DNA of 64,000 nucleotides from Parastagonospora avenae f. sp. tritici 18332-5 (lineage: Eukaryota; Ascomycota; Dothideomycetes; Pleosporales; Phaeosphaeriaceae). The stretch covers positions 62,001 through 126,000 of the forward strand of contig JAFJTR010000021.1 in NCBI GenBank assembly GCA_022559985.1, given 5' to 3'. The notes under the pieces were generated by a model. That model made no database searches, was not told the origin of the DNA, and saw nothing but the letters and a program-made list of their open reading frames with translations. Position 1 is the first letter of the stretch; every line of letters begins with the position of its first letter. Of the stretch, positions 1 to 11,812 are shown piece after piece. The translations under genes were made by a program, and so were the position numbers.

Positions 1-3000
1 TGATTGCTTTCGAATTTGTGTCCGACATGGAACTGTGCATATACGGCGTTATGGAGCGCTCTCCGAGCTTGGGTGCAATAGATAGGCTTGCGGCAACGCA
101 TAGCTACGAATGACTTCAATAAGAGTCATACATTGCTCTTTCTACTGTATAGCATTGCTTTGAATCAAACATCCTCCCAGTGATTCCTCCACGGTGATCA
201 TGACATCCTGGCGCCTTGGCGGTGACATCCAAATATCCAACTTTACGTTCTCGAAGAGCATCACCACACACCTCCATCCACCAAACTTGTCCATCAAGTT
301 GCTTTACCCAGACGCTTTGCGCCTAATTACCGGACGCCAAAACTGGCACGGTATGCGATGTTTGCATGGGTTTGGGCGAAGATTGGCACACGCCACCTTG
401 ATCGATCCCTGGGTGCCGTTCACGGTTCACCGGTCTCCACAACGTCTTTTGTACAACCGCGCATCGACGGGGTTCTTACGGGGATCATGCCGTAGCACAA
501 CATGGGTCGACATGGAGCTTGCGTGAATTAACATGAGGGCGCCTAAATCCCTGTCACCTGCAAGCGATTCACATCGCGCTTACCCACCATTCGTCAATCA
601 CACGCTCTCTACGGCGCGGTGCTCCACACCACCAACGGTTCCACTCTGGAGTAATTACACGCTCAACCCTCCTTCGCTGGTTATATTACCTCCAGTCTCT
701 TTCAGGGTTCAATCTGCACCTCTCCTGCGGCGAAGTTCGACGGCGGCTGTTGCTGTCCTAAGTTGGATCACCAGTCTATGACTTGCATGGCAGCCCGCGA
801 GCGACAGCGCGCCCACCCTCACTACGTTTCCAGACCAAGTACATCTTTGTCTGGACTAATCCATAGCGTCCTGGTGGGCGCTTAATGCTTGGACAGCGGG
901 CTACGTCTTATCTCAATCGAGCCACGTCGGTTGACCTGGCCCCGTGCCCACGGAAGCACTAAGACTCTCACGTCACTGCTACCTCCCACCAGTGACCACA
1001 GCAGATGATCCTAGCCAAAACGATAATATTCCGTTTAATGATGCGCGTAGCAACCTCGACTTGCTCGGCTACAAACCTGTACGTCTCTATGGTTTGGAAT
1101 GGTGTGCGTTTGCTGCCTAAAGATCCAGGAATTCGGGTCAACCCAGGCCGCAGCTGCAGACTCAGCCCCCATCCAAATAGCAACTTCCGGTATCATCCCC
1201 GAACCCAATCGATACTTTGAGTGCTTTACAGATGATGACAATTTCTGCGTCCCCCACCACCTTGGACGCTGCTGCAAGATCACATGACTCTCCACAGTAT
1301 GCGAGCGTCTCTCGCATCGACGGGTCCTTCCAGCTCCAAGTCTGACTAGTGCTGCACGCCAGGCATTGCAATCTACTCGACTCTCCACGGGATCTCAAGA
1401 TCGATGAGCAGATCGCCCCAGCCAATGCTCAATCAAGACTGCTCAGGTGAAACAATACCCACACAACAAGGGCTATTCAGTCGCCGATGCGCATCGCCGA
1501 CATGCTCTCGCAAACAGTTCCCAGACTGCCTTCACAGTGACACAACAAATACAGGGGTAATCATACGTTCGGGCTGAAGATGTATCTGTCATCTTATTGG
1601 TGAGAATTCCCAGCAACCCTGCGTCAGCACTCTACAAGTTGCTCCGTGCTTACGCAGCGGGCATCTGCAGGCCATCAGTATCCGTTGAGAGTGGTTCCAA
1701 CCCTGGCGATCTTCCTGAGCAGGTTGCTGCGTGCTGGCGGAGTACTTCTAGTCAAGTGTCACAACAGCATGTTCGATCACGACCGACTCAGAGTTGAGCT
1801 TTTTGTGATGCAAACTACCAACAACTCCAATCGCAACCAACAACCAGAGGTGCGGAAGCGGATCACACTTGACCATAACAAGGCGTCTTACAGTGCTGTC
1901 TCGACTACACATAATTGTTCTTTTAGAAGGCTGCCAATTCTTCCTTGGTGTAAAGCATGCTGTCGCCGTACGAGTAGACTTTTGAACGCTTCATCCGAGT
2001 TGTGCGGATCGGGTACATTACCCACCAATGAACGCTGCGCGACTGGCATCATGAAGTGCTTGCGAGAACGCAACGAGCCCAACTCACGTTGTGCAACGTG
2101 AAGGCGGTCGAACGCAGGAGCTTCACATCTCACCTTCTATGAGACAATCTCCACTTGATGTATGTGGTCACCAAATCTCCTGGTGGCCTGAGAAGACTGC
2201 AGAAGAGTTCTCAGACCAGGCATATCGACTTCAGTGCGACTTCGAATTGCGCCACGCAACCATAGCCGCCAATGATTGTCCTATTCCCCCATTCCACAAA
2301 GTACTGTCTCATTCTATTGCAATGCTTGCCAATGTCGGCAAAGCGAGCAAGATAGCCCACGATGCAAGCTACCAAGGTTGCACACGGTCAAGATCACGTG
2401 ATTTGACATTACGTGCCTACATGTACGTATTAAGCGGTTTGCCAGTTGCCACTTATTGTACCTTTGAGGACGATTTTCGAGGACTGCAAAAACCTGCCTC
2501 TAGTGTGCACGCACAGGCTAATCGAACCGGTCACATAGAGTCGGACTGCTGTCCACAGAAGAATAAGAAGCACTCGCGGTGGCGTGCCTTACGCCCGATT
2601 CTAACATCCCTGGGTTCTTGCGGCTGGGCCTGGGATTCCCGCTCACACGGCGCTGGGAATGATCGCGAAGGGCCACGTGAACGAAGTGCAGTCAGCGTCC
2701 CAAAGAGCGTTCTAGAGACGCCGTGTGTCACGAAGGCTGTAAGCGTAGAAGCGCGTCTACTTCTCGTGAGTCGTTCAAGAGAGACGCGATTACCCCCAGC
2801 ACAGCCGCGGTGCATACGCTGCAAACGCAAGGCGCTTTAGCGAGGGTTTTTGCCGCGATCTGACGCCCAGATAAGCGCGATCTGCGCTAGGGGTCGTCTA
2901 GCTCGCGTTAAACAGACGCAGCTAAAGCCAACGTCGTCACATTTAAGCGATGCAGGCTACGAATCTCGTCCGAGTCAGAGCGCGGCAGAAATCCGTCAGA

Positions 3001-6000
3001 TCCTCTTTAGCGTCTCATATGTGTTTTCGAAAGCACGATATGCAATTGGCACAACTTAAAGAGCAACGTCCAAGATCTAAAGACCATCATCTTTGCTTTA
3101 CCCCAGGACGAAGCTTGCAACACGTTGCTTGAGATGCCACTCATTGTGCAACTGTTCGGCGCGGCCTGCAAGCTCAACGATTCCGACGGTCATTATTCCA
3201 AATCCGCGCATTTGATGGTGCGATAATGTACTTGTTAATCGTTGGGCTCGACGGAACGGACGAAACTGCCTCTCAGCAAAGGAATGACATGCTTGCATGG
3301 TGGAGAGTTGTGAAAGCTGCCTATTGGTTGTAGAAACCGATTACTGCCATTCTAGGCAGAGGACAGACGCCCATCGTCGCTCCTACCTGTTTGAGACAGG
3401 CTACCTACCTAAGGACCCAAATAGCCACAGGGTTCAAATCGTTCGCACAGAGGCCCACTTTCCCTACTCCCCGAGCGGAGTAATTCTTAGTTCAAGTAAC
3501 TGCACAGCCGAAGCCGACCGCTCACAACCTCGTGAAAATTCCAGTATTGCACGACCATATATTCTCTTTTTGACTCGGTGCAGTATATGGAGCACACATG
3601 TTATGCGGACATTCAAGTATCGCAGGATTGGTACTGCGACAAGGTTATCTTATACAATCACACTGTTTTCATGGATCGGCAAAGATTCGATGCAAAGTTG
3701 CCGCGGCGAAAACAATTTTGCGCAAACCTGGAGCGGGCGATTGTGTTCCCACAAGCAGAGACCCCTGACCCATTGAGGCCAACATCGTCGCTATTGTTCC
3801 GTCGGAAATCCAGCGACCTGGTAAATGAGAGTCCGTAGTTCATTGTTGTCAGCTTGGCAATATTCCGATTGGCCAGAGCTGGCGTGATAATTGCTGCGCT
3901 TATTCGGCCGTCCCGGAATCATCGAAGCGGAGCCAGAAACGCCAAAATCAAGCCGCTTACTCGTTTTGTTCACATGATCATGACTGCTCAATGGAGATCC
4001 GAGACGCAGCTTCGTAATAATGAGCAAAAGCGCTTCTGACACTACTAGCGTCTCGACGTGTTTAGTAGATCTCGGCAAGCGTACCGACAGCATGGTTCAC
4101 TGACCGTTTCCTGTTTGTCGAAGGCTATTGCATTGAATTCTTCTCACGAGCAATCTCCTCACGCCTCCACACGCATTCATGCCCAGCACCGCGTAGAAAT
4201 AGATAAAGCATCGGAAATTTTGGTGATACTCGAAGAACACCTGGTTCGGCGGCATCTGACGCGCTTCTCGGCCCTGATCACATGGGGGCCGCGGCGGCAA
4301 ATATGACCCGTTTAACGGCGAAAACTCCGCAGTGCCTAAGGTAGCGAATGCCGAAATGGACGTCTGCCGCCTTGTCCTCCAGAAGCCGTACGATCTGACC
4401 ATCAAAGTGCCTTGGATTTCATTGCCTTTGGGACGGCTCGCTTCGAATTCGAGCCAGGCCAACCCTGCGTTGCGGTGCTCGAGGCATCATTCACGCTCTT
4501 TCGCATGGTTGTCGCTAGGTCGTCGCCGGAATTAGCAGACTGGGTATGTTATGTCGGCTCTTAGACATTCACTGATGCGAAACAGACGAGGCGCTCACGA
4601 TGACATCAAACACCCTCGTGTTCAGAGCAGGCTTAACTGGTGCTTCCAATTATCGCAAGGCTGCATCTTACCGATCAGCCGCTCGGCAAGCACTGAGCCG
4701 GCGTCAAAGAGCGCTACACGGTCAGGCAGAACTGATGAATGTCGGCAAGCGCCGATCAAACGTGCACTCCTAGAAAGAGCACAAGACAGCACTTGGCCAG
4801 CACATTCCTTCGCACAAGCAACTTCTCCACACAAACACTGCATGAATAAGCCTGGAATACCACCATCCAAGGACTGTTACATTCGGGTATACCTTGGAAT
4901 ATGGACTAGCGTACAAAGTAAAGCAAATGTTGAGGCTGTGTTGGTCTCCTTGTGGCAGTGAATTAAGCGCCGGGCGAAGGCTAGCTCATATGATCAGCAC
5001 ACGCCCGGCAGATGGCCCCCATACCCAACAACGCATCACCCAAGCCTGTCAAAAAGGCAGTAGCTTGATAAGCCCGTGCGGAGCTTTCGAGCAATTACCC
5101 TCCACTAAGAGGTACAGATAAGTAAAGATTAGTGTCTTCACACGTCACCATGAGAGGCCATAAACCCCACTAGTGCACGCATCCCTGCTACACAAGCTGA
5201 GCAGTGCGATCTCTAATCACACACGGAAACCACAGCGCAGAAACAATTACTCATGTCAGGACCGCCCGAAGCCTTTTGAGCGAACCGCAAACCCAAACAA
5301 GATACCTCCAATAATCGAATGCAATTGATCTGGAGCTCATTGAGTGTGTCATGCCCCACTCAGCGAGCAGCATACCGGTTGAGGAAAGAAGCGCGTCTTG
5401 AGCTTTGACACGATTGGTCCCCTCACCAAGCACAGTATGTCGAAGAAGCCCGCCACTTTTCCCGAAGAAACAAGTCTACCGGGGCAAGACCCATTGCGAT
5501 ACATACCACGTAGACGTGCAAAGGGCCTACCGCGGTGTAATGACTGATTGATCGGACAGCACGTCAACAAAGTAAACCCATAAGTGGTCAAAAGTGCCTT
5601 GCACAAGACAGCACATCCCATCATAAACGCGCTGCGACGATCCTGCGGCTGTTCTATGTATATATGCCACCGATGGGTCAAGTAAGGCAGAGCTCTGTGC
5701 CGCGCGGGTAAGGCTTCTAGCGGCAACAGCCGCGGCGCCTCCCATCTCACATGTGGGGGAGTTCCACGTGAATCCATCGTAAGCAACGAACAGTTTACAA
5801 ACAGATCCAGGGGCTGAGATGACTGTTGCACACAAGGAGAAAGGTGTGATCAAAGCCATTTACTAAACGCGATTTTGGCCCCCACGAGAAGCCGACCACT
5901 GGCTTCCGACTCCTCCTTTCCGTGGACGTAGGAAGTACGAATCCCGACTACACTATGCATGGCTTCTCACTGACCGATCAAACTGTGTTCTGCATATGTT

Positions 6001-7020
6001 CTCCCGCGAACCATGATTCCTTCGGCCGCCCGCATATTCGATCCGTCTCGTGACGGACACAGGCGAGTGAGGAACTAGGCCGTTACGCCCGACGCTCATG
6101 GAATACATCGAGACTCGTCATCGCCTGGGTACCATTTCTTTCCTCTTTGAATTACCGACAACACGGCCTGTGCTGATCACTTTCAGTCTCGTAACCGACC
6201 CATGGATCTGTCAAGCCTTGCATGCCACCAACTTTACACCCTGCTGCAGCAACGGTCTGACTGCATATACCACGAGAGGTTCGGGATGCGAATCCAACAC
6301 CATTGGATTGTGCATTTTTCTGGAAATTACTTGTCGTTCAGCCAATTACAACAGCCAGGTAAATTGCATTCGTAGTAAGCTGGGTCGCGTGTTTCCGATC
6401 TCAGCGAAGTATCACTCAGCCTCATTTGAAAGGAGTGACTGCGGTGGCATATTCCAACACCCACCAGGTATCCAGCATGGGATGCCGGTAATCAACAGCT
6501 ACTGCCCGGACACCTGGCACGGACGACGGGTGTAACGTTACACATCGTGTAGAGCATGTTTTGAGGTCGTTACGCCCCACGACCCATTAGGAAGGCTGCT
6601 CGCGAGACAGTGCCATGGGTATTGACAAGGGCAAGCGATCGCCCGTTGAACTAGCAAGGCTTATGAGCACACCAACAACATGGCGTCCGTAAATATCTAG
6701 GTAGGCTGTGGCATCGGAGGTAGCTGGAGAAGTCGGGTATATGATAGCGTCACGTGCGACGGAACACCATATGTAGGGCGTACATCAGACGGAACAGGAG
6801 AGACCCAGTTCCGTCTAGGGGCGGGAGAATTGCATCTTCTGACATGATTATAGGGCCGCGGGTGAATAGTACAGTCCTATCTCCGGCCACGATCGTATAC
6901 TCCAACAGCGACCTGCTCGAAACGGACAAAACACGTCATAGTGATAGATAGTGCCATTGAAGCTAAGCATACGTACTCCAATCTTGCCACCAGTGAACTT
7001 CACGTCCCTTAGTCTACCCA
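1..7020. other. gene-poor region, no supported gene
   Basis: About 7 kb in which I find no coding region I can defend. Open frames are short or lack any recognisable domain, splice structure or coding-like codon pattern. The longest runs from 2091 to 2840 and carries no motif I know. Base composition looks balanced rather than strongly AT-rich, so it does not look like heavily RIP-mutated transposon sequence by eye. A patch at about 2650-3010 is rich in CpG and repeats short strings such as CTTTAGCG. The rest of the window carries a gene every 2-3 kb, so the contrast is real. Confidence 0.6.
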
Positions 7021-7024
7021 ACAA

Positions 7025-7262
7025 ATCCGCTTGAAAATACCCTCTCAGGCAGCAACACATACAGCGAAGCGTAAACCCATTTCCCTCGGCTCGACGTGTA
7101 GTCTGCAAACACGTCTTCAGGCAAGCAGCAACCACACAAAGACTGCGAGGCGTAAACTCATCTCCTTCGTTTCCACGTGTAGTCTACAAACACACATTCA
7201 GGCGCGCAACCACAGGCGTAAGGCCACCTACCTCGCCTCCCCTTGCAGCCCCCATCAGGCGA
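7025..7262. repeat. short diverged tandem repeat, about three units
   Basis: A unit containing GCGTAA(AC), then a T/C-rich stretch, GTGTAGTCT, CAAACAC and TTCAGGC, recurs with anchors at about 7069, 7150 and 7216. Spacings are 81 and 66 bases. The third copy is the most diverged. A partial copy precedes the first (CTCAGGCAGCAAC near 7045). It is non-coding as far as I can see and is not a known minisatellite to me. Confidence 0.55.
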
Positions 7263-8148
7263 GCATCAGCCTCCGTTTGAACCTTAACGGCACTGCATCA
7301 CAGCCTTGTTCACAGGGCGATGTAGCACGTCGATCACAAGGATGTCCAGGAAATTCGTACACTTTTGTGCCGGCTAGTCGAATGCGGAATGCACTTAGCA
7401 GCGGGAGCTTTTGACTTGAGATGGCCTGGGAAAGGAGAGGTTGCGGAGGTTGTGTATCTGACGGAAGGAAGGTCACGGTGCTTTGTTAGTTTGCAAAAAG
7501 GGTGCTGAAGTTACCATAGGTACTTTGTAGTACGACTTGTATCCAATCGAATATGTCTGTCACGTTTCACATCTAGGGAATGCTTGGAAAAATGATCTGA
7601 AATTTTACCTTCCATGCTCTCATGCACGTATATGTACATGCGCTCTACAACGACAGTGTACCTCACCCTAGGCTAATTGTCAAGCATGTACTTCACAATC
7701 ATCACCCATAGTCACGCATAAGCCGTGCCAATGCTCTTTGCAATCGGACGTGCTGAAGCAAGCCACATTGAGAAATTCGGGGTATTGCGCAGCTAGTGAT
7801 CAGAGCGATGAGGAGAGCTAGAGCGCGTTGAGAATATGCTACGAAAGGGATTGCTAGATTCAGATCTCTTGCGCGACATGTGGCGATATTGTCGTGTGCG
7901 TTTGACTGGTAGGTAACATGCTTCCAATGCTATCGATAAATAAAAAAGGCATGCGGTATGGAAGGATGGCAATCATGTTCATAGAGACGCTCAGAGTGAT
8001 TCATGTATTTTATTTGATTGATAGAACTACACAAGCACTTCAAGCCGTGTTCTTAGAGTGCCTAGCTGTAGTACAGCTCTCACGACCTTCCTAAATGTAC
8101 ATTCATCGAGTATGTCGTGAAGTCGTAGTCTCGTAACATCATGTGCCC
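7263..8148. other. intergenic, no gene seen
   Basis: No supported coding region. This holds the 3' flank of the minus-strand PI31-like gene, which ends at 8149. It includes AT-richer stretches near 7930-8030 that could contain its polyadenylation signals. Confidence 0.5.
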
Positions 8149-9387
8149 TTAGATGAAGTCGCCGTCACCAAAGCCACCGAATGGGTTTGGCGGTCGTCCG
8201 CCAGGTCCTCCAAAGCCTCCAGGTCCACCGAAGCCACCTCCACCTGGGAAACGTCCACCACCGCGGTTGTCTCGAGGTGCGCCGCCTGGACCTATGGGGT
8301 CATATCTTGCGCCTGGAGGTGCCATGGGATCGTAGCCGCCTGCTCCACCTTGACCTCTGAATAGCGGATCGTCGAAGGTTGGGTGCATGCCGCCTCCGAA
8401 TCCACCACCTGGACGCGGCATTCCTGGACCTAGATTTGGGCGAAGAGGGTCGTTTGGCCCAAGACCGGGTGGATAGAGGTCATCATGTCCTATACCGACA
8501 GGATACCGGTCGTCGCTTAGGCCGCCGCGGGCTGGTCTGTTGATCTCGTATTCGTCTTCAAAGCCTGGTATGGGCTCTGGGAGCGGTCGGTTGTCTCGCG
8601 GTCGCGCAAGCGGATCTTGGAAGGGATATGGGCGCGCAGGCTCTGGTTCGTTCGGGGGATCCCGCGCATCTGGGGGCTGACCTCGCCGCGGGGCTGATCG
8701 GTCTGCGGTTGAAGTTTGGTCACGCTCGGTATTGCTCTCCTCAGCGCCTGCCTTCTGGAGTCCAGGCGCCAGTTTCTGGACGATGGAGATCTTGAAGAGC
8801 GAGCCGAGGTCGTTCAGCCGCCCTGCAGAAATAAAGAGATCTTGCAGCTTCTTGGATGCATCCTCTGTCGATGTGTCTTGCGAGATTGTGAGAGGCAGGT
8901 TCGAGGGGGAGAGGTAGTCGTTCGTTGTGACGTCAAAATGTGTCGTCTTGTCGTCGCCAATAGCGAGACCGTATACAACAGACTTGCTGCCCAGCCGGTT
9001 CACCTTGATGAGGTACTCCATGGCAGACTGCGCGTGCGCATAGCGGAAGGCGTAGGAACTCGACGCGTTCCATTCGGCGGGGAGTGATCGCGGCTCTTCT
9101 GCATCTGAATGCGCCTCTATGAGTACTTGAGTATTCGCACTTAGGCAACAAAGGAAAGTAGGACGAGTATGTCGAGTGCGGGGTGTTGTAGTCTTACCTA
9201 TCCGTTCATCCTCTCCCAGCCCAATGAGTCTGAACCCCACTGCTAGCATTCCTGCGTGAACTGCTAGCGCTACAGCTTCTGTGCCATTCTTGAGCTGGGG
9301 GTCGTCGCCCTTCGGTAGCGACGTAGCCATGAAGAGCGCGAGGGAACCCGCGCTGAGCGGATTGCCCGTTGTGTTGTCTTGCACCAT
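8149..9387 (-). CDS. PI31-type proteasome regulator (PSMF1/Fub1 family)
   Basis: Predicted 388-residue PI31-family protein, a regulator that binds the 20S proteasome. I place the start at 9387 (MVQDN), because translation upstream of it is not family-like. The N-terminal half matches the PI31_Prot_N fold in order: a helix with ALFMATSLPKGDDPQ, then a GFRLIGLGEDER segment, then SAEWN/FRYAH-like core strands ending in a YL(I/V)KVNRLGSK stretch. The C-terminal half is Pro-, Gly- and Asp-rich with repeated G-G-F-G-G-P motifs, as in the PI31_Prot_C region, and ends Asp-Phe-Ile, close to the proteasome-docking C-termini of the family. One intron removes 9126-9197 (donor GTAAGA). A second acceptor nine bases further on (intron end 9117) also keeps the frame, giving a three-residue variant. 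The ATG18 gene lies upstream on the same strand. Confidence 0.85.
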   Translation of the reverse strand: MVQDNTTGNPLSAGSLALFMATSLPKGDDPQLKNGTEAVALAVHAGMLAVGFRLIGLGEDERIGKTTTPRTRHTRPTFLCCLSANTQVLIEAHSDAEEPRSLPAEWNASSSYAFRYAHAQSAMEYLIKVNRLGSKSVVYGLAIGDDKTTHFDVTTNDYLSPSNLPLTISQDTSTEDASKKLQDLFISAGRLNDLGSLFKISIVQKLAPGLQKAGAEESNTERDQTSTADRSAPRRGQPPDARDPPNEPEPARPYPFQDPLARPRDNRPLPEPIPGFEDEYEINRPARGGLSDDRYPVGIGHDDLYPPGLGPNDPLRPNLGPGMPRPGGGFGGGMHPTFDDPLFRGQGGAGGYDPMAPPGARYDPIGPGGAPRDNRGGGRFPGGGGFGGPGGFGGPGGRPPNPFGGFGDGDFI

Positions 9388-9966
9388 CGTGCTCGTTCTC
9401 TGGTTCAGGCTGATGCGAAAGAGTTTCAATGCAACGCGTGCAAATTCGGGAGTATGACGTGGTAATGCGTAGAGTGGTGTGATAGAGTGAGAGCAGGAGG
9501 AGATGATGTATAGACATTCACAGGCAGCAACAGCTACGAATGGGGAGCCAATGAGGTCAGAGGCGGGGGAGAACTCCAGTAGCGCAGAGCAGATCCATGT
9601 CAGATCGGAACGCGATCGCGCCTGCATGCATTTCGAGCCTCACCAGGCTGGCATCAAGACTCTGCGTCCTGCACACCATTGCACACTGTACGCTGAACAT
9701 TGCACCTTGGCCACTCTATGGCACTTCATTGACGTCACGACTTTTCAGCCAAGCTGGATACAGACAAAAAAAAGTTCGATTTACTGACTGCCGTGCGAGG
9801 AATCGAAACAAGCCTCTACAAAAGCAATATGGAAGGAATCCTATCACAACGCTATGCTGCAACCGAGGGGAATAGGTAATTTAATCAAACGCCAAAGGCA
9901 ATGCATGGAGTGCTAGAAACCCAGAAATCAGAGGGCAACATAAGATGGACCCACACACGGCGCGTC
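9388..9966. other. intergenic between PI31-like gene and ATG18
   Basis: This is the 5' flank of the PI31-like gene and the 3' flank of ATG18, both on the minus strand. No extra gene is seen. It contains the perfect palindrome listed at 9730. Confidence 0.5.
9730..9737. promoter_or_regulatory. CRE/ATF-type palindrome TGACGTCA
   Basis: A perfect 8-base TGACGTCA palindrome about 343 bases upstream of the PI31-like start codon. bZIP factors of the ATF/CREB class bind this sequence in fungi. A role here is inference from position only. Confidence 0.35.
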
Positions 9967-11455
9967 CTACTCCGGCACGTCTTGCAGATTGCTTGATGCG
10001 AGTTCATTTGGTTCGAGCAGCCTGAAGTCTGTCAGCAAATGCCCAGTATAACTGGATCTGTCATTTATACGTACGAGTATTGCTTGTACAGCGTGCCCTC
10101 GCCGCCCTTTTCCAGATCAACATTGAACACATAGTAGTTTCCTTCGCTGGTCACTACCATGATCTGTGGTCCGTTATTGCTCAGTGCGACCACCGTCCGC
10201 ACGGGTCCAGCTGACGCCGCATTTGGCGAGCGCGGTACTTTCACCCAGGCAAAGTCGCGCGATGGTTCCCATATCTCGGCGACGGCACTTGGAAGATATC
10301 CTCCCACAGTTGCCGCAAATGACTTGCCTACTGTTTGAGAGGTCCGCCGTATCATGCTTGCGAAAGTCGGGTTCAATGGTTTGCGCTCCGAAGCTGCCAT
10401 GTCTGCTGTGCTGCTTCCAAACTCGTCGGATATATCTTCGCTTGTTCGACTACTATTGCGCTGATGCGATGTAGAGAGCGAAGTTGTAGGACCGGAAGAG
10501 ATGCTGTTGCTGCGGCTTGTGTTGGGCGCTCCGAGGCGGAAAATGTGGACAGTCTCGGTCGCCGAAGAGACGCTGAGGAGGGTGGAGGTCGAGTTGAAGG
10601 ACATGCTGAATATCCTCGCGGGTATGGAGCCCCTCCTGAACTGGTACAGCTTCTGCGCGTCCGGGATCGAGAAGACGCGGATGATGGTGCCTTTCTCTGA
10701 AGCCGTCGCCAACAGAGTGCCATCGTTGTTCAGCGCTATGCAAGACAGGGGAGAGTTGTGCGCTTCTATCACATTGACTGCCTCCATCTTGGTCGCATCG
10801 TATATCAAGATTTCTCCGCTGGTTGGAGCTATGTGATCCGCCTTAGGGGGCGCGTGGGACGGAGGCTGGAAGGTAGCGGGTGCGGCTTTGGTGGGGAGAG
10901 GATAGATGAGGTAGTTGTTCTCGGATGAGGCGGAAAGGGCGCATATCGCTGTGGCTTGTTAGTGTGCTCAAGAGGGTGCAGGCGTCTTGCATACCGTTCG
11001 GGTTGGGCGATGTCTTCTCAGTCCTGAGCATTTGCATGTTGCTGATGTCGTAGATGTAGAGCTCCGACTCTAGAACCACCACCAGTCGCTTCCGGTTCAG
11101 GCGCATGGCCAGTATCGCTGTGCGGAAGGTCATTTCACATATTGTGGAGTGCCTCTTCCCATTGTCAGCATCTCAAGTAGCAAACTGGGCTCTCCTCAGC
11201 TGACCTTGGTGTTCTGGATCCGAAGTACGCGCGGTGATAATGTGAGAGCGACTAGGGAGGTGGAAAAGAGCATCTCCAGGCTGGATACATCTCCTTCGCG
11301 CGACTCGGACTGCTTGTTGAACGGGTCTGTGGTGTATACACGATAGCCATTGCTGGTGCCTATGCGCTTTGTTAGAACTCGCGACTTGGTGGATGGAGCT
11401 GCTACATACCCACGCCGAGGTGGCTGTGGTCCTGATTGAACGTCACGAAGTTCAT
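9967..11455 (-). CDS. ATG18, PROPPIN beta-propeller autophagy protein
   Basis: 429-residue WD40/PROPPIN protein that binds PI3P and PI(3,5)P2 and acts in autophagosome formation and vacuole membrane recycling. Five exons: 11410-11455, 11205-11359, 10995-11154, 10075-10948 and 9967-10021, with introns of 46-53 bases that all keep frame. The phosphoinositide-binding FRRG motif sits at about residues 224-227, after the diagnostic [12 protein letters not shown] blade. RHSTICEM matches the Atg18 blade motif. The Ser-rich loop near residues 260-330 is typical. The last exon restores the family ending KQYSLL, followed by an acidic tail ending DVPE and a TAG stop. Atg18 is favoured over the paralogs Atg21 and Hsv2 by this C-terminus. 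The gene is divergent from TYW4, 357 bases between start codons. Confidence 0.93.
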
Positions 11456-11812
11456 GGCGGACGTAGATTAGTCGCGACCAAGATGCTCAGAGTTTAGAGA
11501 TAGCAAGAAGCTTGGGCCCGACGTTCATGCGTCACCGCCGCGCGACCGAGTACGACTGACGCTTTGTGCTACCAGGTGAGAGTGTTTGTTTGATGCGAAG
11601 ATAGCGACATGTGGACTTGCGCTTCGTCACGGGAACACGGCGACGCTCTCGTCGAGGTTGGGTGAAGCTCGTGATGCGCGTCCGCCTGATGAACTCATAG
11701 CCCCGAGAGCCCCATCCGCACCTGCCTTCTGCAGGGATCAGCCTAGCCCCGCTTGTTCCTGCCCGAAAATCCGTCACCGAATCCGGCTGCTTGCTCTTCT
11801 TGTGTCGCCACA
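11456..11812. promoter_or_regulatory. shared promoter region ATG18 / TYW4
   Basis: 357 bases separate the two divergent start codons, so both genes must be controlled from this stretch or share overlapping leaders. No clear TATA box or known operator was identified. Confidence 0.4.

Noticed and set aside
2091..2840. 249-codon open frame
   Set aside because: No domain, odd composition and no splice context; it lies in the CpG-rich patch, where stops are rarer by chance.
3425..3450. GGGTTCAAATC, like a tRNA B box
   Set aside because: The flanking bases cannot form a T stem or acceptor stem, and no A box or anticodon arm lies upstream.
4335..4348. CCTAAGGTAGCGAA, identical to a conserved stretch of bacterial/organellar large-subunit rRNA
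   Set aside because: Only 14 bases match; neither flank continues as rRNA. Chance or a very short relic.
6098..6535. 145-codon frame with several Cys, a possible effector
   Set aside because: No signal peptide, no Cys spacing pattern, no promoter signals seen.
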